Shown piece by piece: positions 58,100-64,000 of a DNA stretch of 64,000 nt. Positions within the stretch are counted from its first letter, which is position 1. Every line of letters starts with the position of its first letter. Made by a program: the position numbers and the translations under genes. The stretch covers positions 7,775,501 through 7,839,500 of the forward strand of contig WPIO01000011.1 in assembly GCA_009760855.2 (NCBI GenBank), in the 5' to 3' direction. The notes beneath the pieces were generated by a model. That model was not told where the DNA came from and made no database searches. It saw only the letters and a program-made list of their open reading frames with translations. The DNA comes from Cristatella mucedo (taxonomy: Eukaryota > Bryozoa > Phylactolaemata > Cristatellidae).

Positions 58100-59030
58100 A
58101 ACTAGGCATTAGAGCTAGAGCTGAAAAATAATCCACCTGGTTATCTCTATCGGAATCTGTAATACGTGGCTAACAAATGTTTCTTAATTTTGTGTTGACG
58201 GTTTTTTTCTTTTTTTTTCTGTTTGTATTCTAGTCATTTTCTCAGCTGCAGTTGACTAACATGGTTAGTCAGTCAGCTATGGTCACCACAAGGAACATGT
58301 TTATTTCAGAAAGTATGGGCCCTGATTTAAGAGAGTTATGTCACTGGCCTTTTATACTTTTTTGGCATATTCCTAAGCTAGGATGGAAGATGTACGATAA
58401 AGTCGTCTCTGGTGTTTTTTTCCACTTCTTCTCTCTATCTTTCCAACTGCACAACATTTTCAAAACTTTTGGTTTGCACACTGCTTTACTTGTCCATATA
58501 AGCTTTTACATGCCTGCTGAATGTCATCGCTGCACTGTTAAATAGAGCAGCCCAAGAAAAAAAACAATGGAGTCAATAATCTGTGGGTATTTCAGCAACT
58601 TAGAGAGTTGTTTTACATTTTATTTATCTCGGGTACAGCTTAAAACAGGTTTGAGAAAGCACCAGTTAGAATGTAATTAATGCTAGCAATCGCTTTTCTC
58701 TCTCGCGTGGCATCTCTGCAGGAAGTGTCCTAACTGCCCGCGACTCTCTGCTAGGGAAACTGCCAGAATATTTTCTTTCTAGTACATGCTGTGCCTTCAT
58801 TTAACTAGGCATACTTACGAGGGAACTCGTGTCTTTTTCCAAGTTTATAATTTAAAGTCACTGCGGTCGATAGACAAACCTTTTGCCTGGATCAATTGAT
58901 TTTTGCTGTGGGAACACGTGTTATATTAGTGAGTTACACGTGATGCCGGATGTGATGCTTAGCCATTCTCTGATCTTTGAAAAGCTTGTAATTTAATACC
59001 GAGCCTCTAGCTCGTGGCCTCTGTTGCAGT
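58100..59030. other. Upstream region of TMEM218
   Basis: No coding feature recognised. It should contain the 5' UTR exon and promoter if the acceptor at 59029-59030 is real. The T-rich run at 58200-58222 is not a TATA box. Confidence 0.35.
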
Positions 59031-59059
59031 GCACGTTTCTTGGCAGAATTGGCAAGCTA

Positions 59060-59181
59060 ATGGCCGAAACATCGTCGAACGTCGTCGGTGGAATTGGCAT
59101 CGGCCTCATTATTATTATTGCATTCTGGGCTGTAGCTCTTCTCGCCTGTGCTGTTCTTGCACGTGCCAAAGGACCAGCCAG
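59060..59181 (+). CDS. TMEM218: TMEM218 coding exon 1
   Basis: ATG at 59060, first transmembrane segment GIGLIIIIAFWAVALLACAV, then RAKGPA. Donor GTGAGC in phase 2. The exon itself seems to start at 59031 after GTTGCAG. Confidence 0.9.
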
Positions 59182-61146
59182 GTGAGCTGGGCCGCTGCCA
59201 TGTATGTTATAGCGAGGCTGACGTGACCTTCGGAATGGCAGAGTCGGTGGGGCTGTGGATTAATTCCCAGCTGAGGCAGTGGGAAGGACTAGCAGCATGT
59301 GATTGCAAATACCATACGGGCAGGGTACTCTTATGTACTCGATTCCTAATTTTTGATCTCGTTCAAATATGTTAATGGATATTCATGGCTGTATAGAGCC
59401 GCTACTGCTACCACTGAGGTCTCGTGATCAATTCCCGAACCAATACGGCACGTTCTCTTTCTATTAGTTTGCTTTGCTAAAATGCACTCTGGGCACTGGC
59501 AGCTGCATGTAAATCCGACTGTAGATCTAAGAGTCTCTGAATTATTTTTAACCTATCTCATATTGATTACAATCCCATTGCACTCTACTCATATACAAAT
59601 TGCACAAATCTATAACTTGATGACTCGTCGGTGCTATGATCTAGTCTGGTGTACATCAAATGTTGGTTTGCTGGAACAGGCTAAACTGTCAGGGTACCGG
59701 AAAGTGTTTTTGGTATCTTCACTTTCGGAGTAAGTTATTCAGTGAATCGAACTGTGGATCACGTTGTGGTACCCCATCGCCTCGAGTTTTCTGATATGGC
59801 ACAGAGTAAGTTTATATTACCAATACAAGCAACTATGTTTCGGTGACTGTAGCAGAATCGCACTCCTTTTGTACGGAACGTTTGCCAGCTTCACGGATAG
59901 AAATTCAATAGGGGCAAGCAAGTAGCTTGTTTTAAGGTGGCAGTTATTGAAAAATTTGAAGTATAGGTTGTCGCCAGTGACAAGCCCAAAGGAAATCGTC
60001 GAACAATGGACGAATGCTTCCCCCATCAATTGCTGCTGCCAGTTTTGAGGGTTCTTGTTTTGCCTGCGTGGTAACATTTAGTATCGAGTGATGTCATCAG
60101 ATGCATAAACTTGAATCAACTGCTTGCTTCTTCATAATTGGTACAGCATATTATTATGCGAACTACTGACACAGCAATGCAGTGGCTACAGGGAACCCAT
60201 ATTTTTGCTTACTCATCAGAATAGCTCTCTGCGTGTCTTTGCAAGAATTGAGGCTAGTTCTTCGTAGCATGTGTGATTATCTTTGTGAGCTAATATATGC
60301 CTTGCAACGAAATTATTTTATCCCCGTGTCTGGTGAGAAAAGTGGCTGCCACAAAATTGGATTTCAAATTACTTGAAGTAAATGCTAACAAGATGCTTTC
60401 TCAGCTTTGCTCTATGACCACCATTATAAGCCGTCCTTAAAGCAAAGTCAAGCATAGAGATGCCATGCTAACAAGAAACTTTTGGAAAACATTGCCCAAT
60501 TGGTTTTGTGTACCAGCTAGGACCAATAGTCAAAAGGGTAATCACCGACTTCCAAAAACTATTGTAGCCTAGCCATTTCTCTTGCAACTCGGACGAAGAA
60601 CAATTTCCTTTTTAACGTATCGTCATTAAGAATCTCTTTCTGCAGCTATGGTGTCGTGGTAGTAGATATAGGAGGTGCTGCAAGAAGTTATCCCCTGTTT
60701 TTGTCTTGGTGATGCTATCGTGCATTTAGTTTTCTCCTCGCATAAATATAACGTAACAGCTGTGATATTATGCCTATTTTATCTGCAGCCTCGCTGGATT
60801 TGCTTGCTTATTAATTGCCACAGCAGTCACCCTTGGCCTGTGGTTTGCACCGAGGGAATCAGCTGTGCAAGACTCTCAATTGGACTACAAGGCAAGTGCA
60901 TATTGATCGTAAACGGCAATTCTGGAGTCAGTTAGACTTTATCTGAAGATAGAACGAGCCCTGATCGTTGTTAGGTGTGAGAAAACTGATACTCTTTGGT
61001 TGTAGAAGTACGATCCGACATACTACCAAAGAACCATCGTCATATCCCTGCTTGGCATTTGTCTGCTGGCTGGTGCTGCTATAGGAGGCCTTTTGCATAT
61101 GCTGGAGCCCATATATGCCAAGCCACTTAAGAAGGTCATGTATTGA
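59060..61146 (+). CDS. TMEM218: TMEM218, complete three-exon coding region
   Basis: Small tetraspan-like membrane protein of the ciliary transition zone (Meckel/Joubert module). Exons 59060-59181, 60789-60891 and 61006-61146 give 121 aa (human 115 from memory). Hydrophobic segments lie at residues 12-34, 42-62 and 86-107. The diagnostic C-terminus LEPIYAKPL is at 108-116. The start MAETSSNVVGG follows a 3' splice site at 59029-59030, so the 5' UTR is probably split by an intron. Intron 2 (114 bp) appears to begin with GC. The gene is head-to-head with DENND11, about 2.7 kb away. Confidence 0.92.
60789..60891 (+). CDS. TMEM218: TMEM218 coding exon 2
   Basis: Acceptor ATCTGCAG. Encodes LAGFACLLIATAVTLGLWFA (second membrane segment) and a short polar loop ending DYK. 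The apparent donor is AAG|GCAAGT, a consensus GC donor. No in-frame GT alternative precedes the TGA at 60904-60906. Confidence 0.87.
61006..61146 (+). CDS. TMEM218: TMEM218 terminal coding exon 3
   Basis: Acceptor GGTTGTAG. Encodes KYDPTYYQRT, the third membrane segment and LEPIYAKPLKKVMY, with TGA at 61144-61146. Confidence 0.93.
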   Translation, partial: KYDPTYYQRTIVISLLGICLLAGAAIGGLLHMLEPIYAKPLKKVMY

Positions 61147-61344
61147 CCTAAGTGCAAAACTCATTCCTGAGATCGGCTGCTTCAGGGCTGAACACCTGGT
61201 AAAAAATGTCTTCGGAATGCCTCACTCAGTTGCTGCCTGTTCGGCTATTAGTGCTTACAGGTGCACTATCTGTGGGAGCCATAACAAAGGAAGAAAACTT
61301 TCACAGAATTTTTAATAGGCCAATTATTTGTAACATCTTGAAAA

Positions 61345-61425
61345 AATATAATATTAAGTCTTTTGTATAGCCCCCTAAGAGAACTCAATCTCGATTTCAG
61401 CGCATTGCAGCTTGCTGCATGTGAA
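61345..61425 (-). repeat. LINE-A/SINE2 tail stub downstream of TMEM218
   Basis: TTTTGTATAGCCCCCTAAGA, then GAACTCAATCTCGATTTCAG. About 200 bp after the TMEM218 stop, so it could lie in the 3' UTR. Confidence 0.6.
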
Positions 61426-61639
61426 GCAATGACCGATAACGTGCGATTGAACGTGCGTTATACCTCGTAGGTAAGCATGCTGAAGCGCACACTTATCGTG
61501 CCAAGAAAAGCACGATAAAGAGCACAGACACAAGTCGTGAGGCTGCTGGCTAGTAGGACCCCGGTTAGTAACATTTACTCAGTCGTGCAAGGGTAGGAAA
61601 AGCTCACAGGAAAACGCACAAGTCCACTGAATCGAGCTG

Positions 61640-61790
61640 GTTTGGTCCAGTGGTTAAGGTGCTCACCCCCCTCGACCAAGGTCTGGCTGAGGTCGTGGGC
61701 TCGAGCCCGGAGGCATACGTGAAGCGCCTGAATAGAGATTAAGCTCTCTTGGGGCGCTATGCAAATGAGTTATTCTTTATTTTCTTTTAA
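61640..61790 (+). repeat. SINE2 copy
   Basis: Best-preserved SINE2: head GCTGGTTTGGTCCAGTGGTT, B-box region GTCGTGGGCTCGAGCCCGG, then GAAGCGCCTGAATAGAGATT..CTCTTGGGGCGCTATGCAAA, the tail shared with LINE-A. Confidence 0.85.
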
Positions 61791-62064
61791 AAAAAGCATG
61801 CGGCTGTTGCCCTTACTCTCGATGTGCACAGTTTAATAATGCACAGCCACACAAACGGCAATAACACCGAAAGAGCAAGGGCTGTGTGGCATATATTGGT
61901 TTTCAGCTTCTTTTTGGGGATGTCCTCAAAGCAGGAGAGACGTGATATAAGTTAGTAGTGAGCTCTAGGCTCAATGAGCAAAGCAACTGATGGCACGATC
62001 TTCGTGGAATTTGAAGTTAAAGGTACAAGTAACCGACCGCAGAAAGAGGAGGTGATGGTGCGAC

Positions 62065-62860
62065 TGGAGGTATGAAGTGAATGTAATGTATCTCCGTCTG
62101 TATCTCTACATAGCCATAAAGACTATGTGGTTGTTACGCAGGAGAGTTTTGTATAGCCCACTCACAGCCTAAGCGGCATTCGGTAGCCAACAGACTTCGT
62201 CTCACGTAGCAAAGAGAAAGTGGGAAGCATAGCAGAGTTAGGAGAGCAGTTGAGTTAGTGAGTAACATAGAAGTAGCAGCTCAAAGCGGCTGGAAAAGAT
62301 GTGCCATAGTCGGCAGCAAGAGAGTAGTTGTCGTTGCGTGAGAATCGTGGATGCGAGTTCCGCAGTCTTGGCTCTGCAGAGTAAAAGCTTCTGCCGCCAA
62401 CGGTCTTTTAATGGAGGAACGGAACAGCCAATTTATTGTCCTTACAGGACCTGAGGGCACGAGGAGGCTGACATTGGTGCAGCAGTTCAGCTAGGTATGG
62501 AGGAGCAAAGCCGTGACGAGCCTTGTGGGTCAGCTTAAGAACTTTGCCCTGTATCCGTTTAGAAGTTAAATCCTAAGTGAATCTAATTCATAATGGTAGG
62601 TAGGAGCAAGAGAATGGAGAGACCTTAAGCTGAGTGATGGGATCTTGTAGTCAGTGCTCTTCGTGATAGGCAGCCAGTGCAGACTGGTGAGCAGTGGTGT
62701 CATGGGGCAGTTGAATAGTTTACGACTCATTAGTCGGTATTGCCACGAATATTCACGGAGGGTGCTGAAGCTTTGCCATGCCTGGTTCGGCCACTCGTAG
62801 CTGAGGCAGTCGGCTTCGGGATGTTGCACAGCCATTGGGGGGCGCTAATTAGCATAGAAA
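62065..62860 (-). repeat. LINE-B 3' end
   Basis: Left end TGTAATGTATCTCCGTCTG is the tail on -. It continues through SRNDNYSLAADYGTSFPAA and SCYF to DNKLAVPF and THKARHGFAPPYLAELLHQ, then TSLHWLPITKSTDYK and LRSLHSLAPTY, typical of the RT C-terminal region. Confidence 0.8.
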
Positions 62861-62889
62861 GTGTGCTTTCCTACACGGCCGTCGGCGGC

Positions 62890-63070
62890 TGTATATAATA
62901 CTGGGCCATGATAGCCAGGAGATAAGTTGCTAGCTCATCACGAACGAGGTCATGGGTTTGAATCCTGCAGTGGACGATCCTTTATTGCCAACTGCAAGCG
63001 ATGGAGATAGCCGTTAAGGCTCTTCTGCCGCTATAAAAATGAGGCTGTTAAATCAGTACATATTTAATGT
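62890..63070 (+). repeat. SINE1 copy
   Basis: CGAGGTCATGGGTTTGAATC B box, TTTATTGCCAACTGCAAGCG body, GAGGCTGTTAAATCAGTACA 3' end. Confidence 0.78.
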
Positions 63071-63080
63071 GTGTATTTAC

Positions 63081-63113
63081 TATATATTAATATATATATA
63101 TATATATATATAT
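63081..63113 (+). repeat. (TA)n microsatellite
   Basis: TA dinucleotide run directly after a SINE1 tail. Confidence 0.92.
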
Positions 63114-63119
63114 CATAAC

Positions 63120-64000
63120 TGTTCAACTCCAAGCCCTCAATCCTAAACCATAAATCCTAAAAGGAAAGAAGATTAAACCATAAACCCCGAAAGTCATAAA
63201 AAGACTTTTTTTCTTGCTATTCGCATAGTGGTCATAGCAGGAACCATTCAGCCATTTATAGACATACTAGTCACCATGTCGACGTATTAGTTGGGTTTCG
63301 GATTGGTGGTCATAGCAACTCTCAAGGCTATTTTTCGTAAAGCGATTGAACTCGCACACAAAATAATGAAACATTGAAAGTATTGAAATCCTTCATTATA
63401 ACATGTGTGACTGAAAGATATTGAAGTTAGCAGTCCTTTGAAGCTCTTCAAACGCAAAGAAGTAGCCCTTGAGAGCACTTCTTATTATGAAAAACGACGT
63501 TCGTAATCCTTATTAAGCTACTGTTTCGGGCACTGTCTTTTATATTTCTGTAGGATAAATCTTTAACGTCTGTCAGCATTCATGTAAACAAACGTATGCG
63601 GTATATTGCCCTTATATATGCAGCTATACACCTGTACATACAGTTACAGTAGAATCTTTCTATACATATCTTCCATAAATCAACTTTCTCTCTGCGCTTA
63701 GTAATTTCAGAAATGTGATTTTTCTCCCGGGCTAAAGGCATTATACCTTTTCACGATTACTTACGCACTTTTTGGTAAGGGAGTGTATGGAAAGAAAGTC
63801 ATGTGATCAGCTACTAGGCTTCGTCATTCATTTTTCAGGTAGAATAATCGTTTTTTCCAAGTTTAATGAGGTCCAAAATTCCGGAAGAAGACACGAAATA
63901 CGTACTTCAGAAGAAATTTAGTCAGAGGTGTGGATTAAAACTCGCAGAATACAAGTACCGTACTTTGATTTAGATTGCGAATGCACGCTCAGCTGCAGCA
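63120..64000. other. Right edge, no recognised element
   Basis: AT-rich DNA with a few CCTAAA-like words near 63140-63190, too irregular to call telomeric. No exon or repeat family recognised. Confidence 0.4.

Noticed and set aside
63120-63195. Interstitial telomeric repeats
   Set aside because: The CCTAAA-like words are irregular and few, with no tandem periodicity.
1-64000. CRISPR array, operons or other prokaryotic or viral gene clusters
   Set aside because: No regularly spaced short repeats, no compact co-directional ORFs, and all recognised genes have animal exon-intron structure.

Overview
The window is metazoan nuclear DNA. It has multi-exon genes with GT-AG introns of about 0.1 to 14 kb, genes for ER, mitochondrial and ciliary-transition-zone proteins, and a dense mixture of decayed LINEs, tRNA-derived SINEs and microsatellites. 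The species cannot be named from this sequence. An invertebrate is most likely, because LINEs with (ATT)n tails and the partner SINEs seen here are common in such genomes. No prokaryotic or viral gene cluster and no CRISPR array was seen.

Four host genes can be supported by exon-by-exon reading with consistent splice phases. (1) The 3' part of a PDIA5-like protein disulfide isomerase lies on + (six exons, 4523-10708) and ends in the ER-retention tetrapeptide RDEL. (2) The main coding exon of TMEM70, an ATP-synthase assembly factor, lies on - (10991-11722) and converges tail-to-tail on PDIA5. (3) A complete DENND11 (LCHN/KIAA1147) gene lies on - in eight coding exons from 56361 down to 25763. 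They join in frame to 401 codons plus stop, and intron 1 alone is 13.7 kb. (4) A complete TMEM218 gene lies on + (three coding exons, 59060-61146, 121 aa) and is head-to-head with DENND11. One of its introns appears to use a GC donor.

Most of the remaining DNA is interspersed repeats. LINE-A is a CR1/L2-like family. It is present as a badly broken near-full copy (43925-47215), one fairly intact 3' ORF (26310-27208) and many tail-only stubs. LINE-B is a second family whose tail ends in TACATTA repeats, and LINE-C is a possible third. SINE1 has a tRNA-like head and a (TTTA)n tail. SINE2 has a tRNA-like head and shares its 3' tail with LINE-A. The shared tail can fold into a two-part hairpin whose outer stem shows compensatory base changes between copies. 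A broken relic of an uncharacterised, widely dispersed invertebrate repeat protein lies in DENND11 intron 5. A candidate solo LTR with three 78-bp tandem repeats lies at 16362-17273. A perfect 62-bp-arm palindrome with a second interleaved inverted repeat lies at 54800-54954 in DENND11 intron 1.

The four genes share no pathway; they are neighbours in an ordinary animal genome. I did not find a convincing new multi-gene system. The strongest leads are the covarying LINE/SINE tail hairpin, the interleaved palindrome, the repeat-derived 3' splice-site region of DENND11 exon 2 and the dispersed-protein relic.
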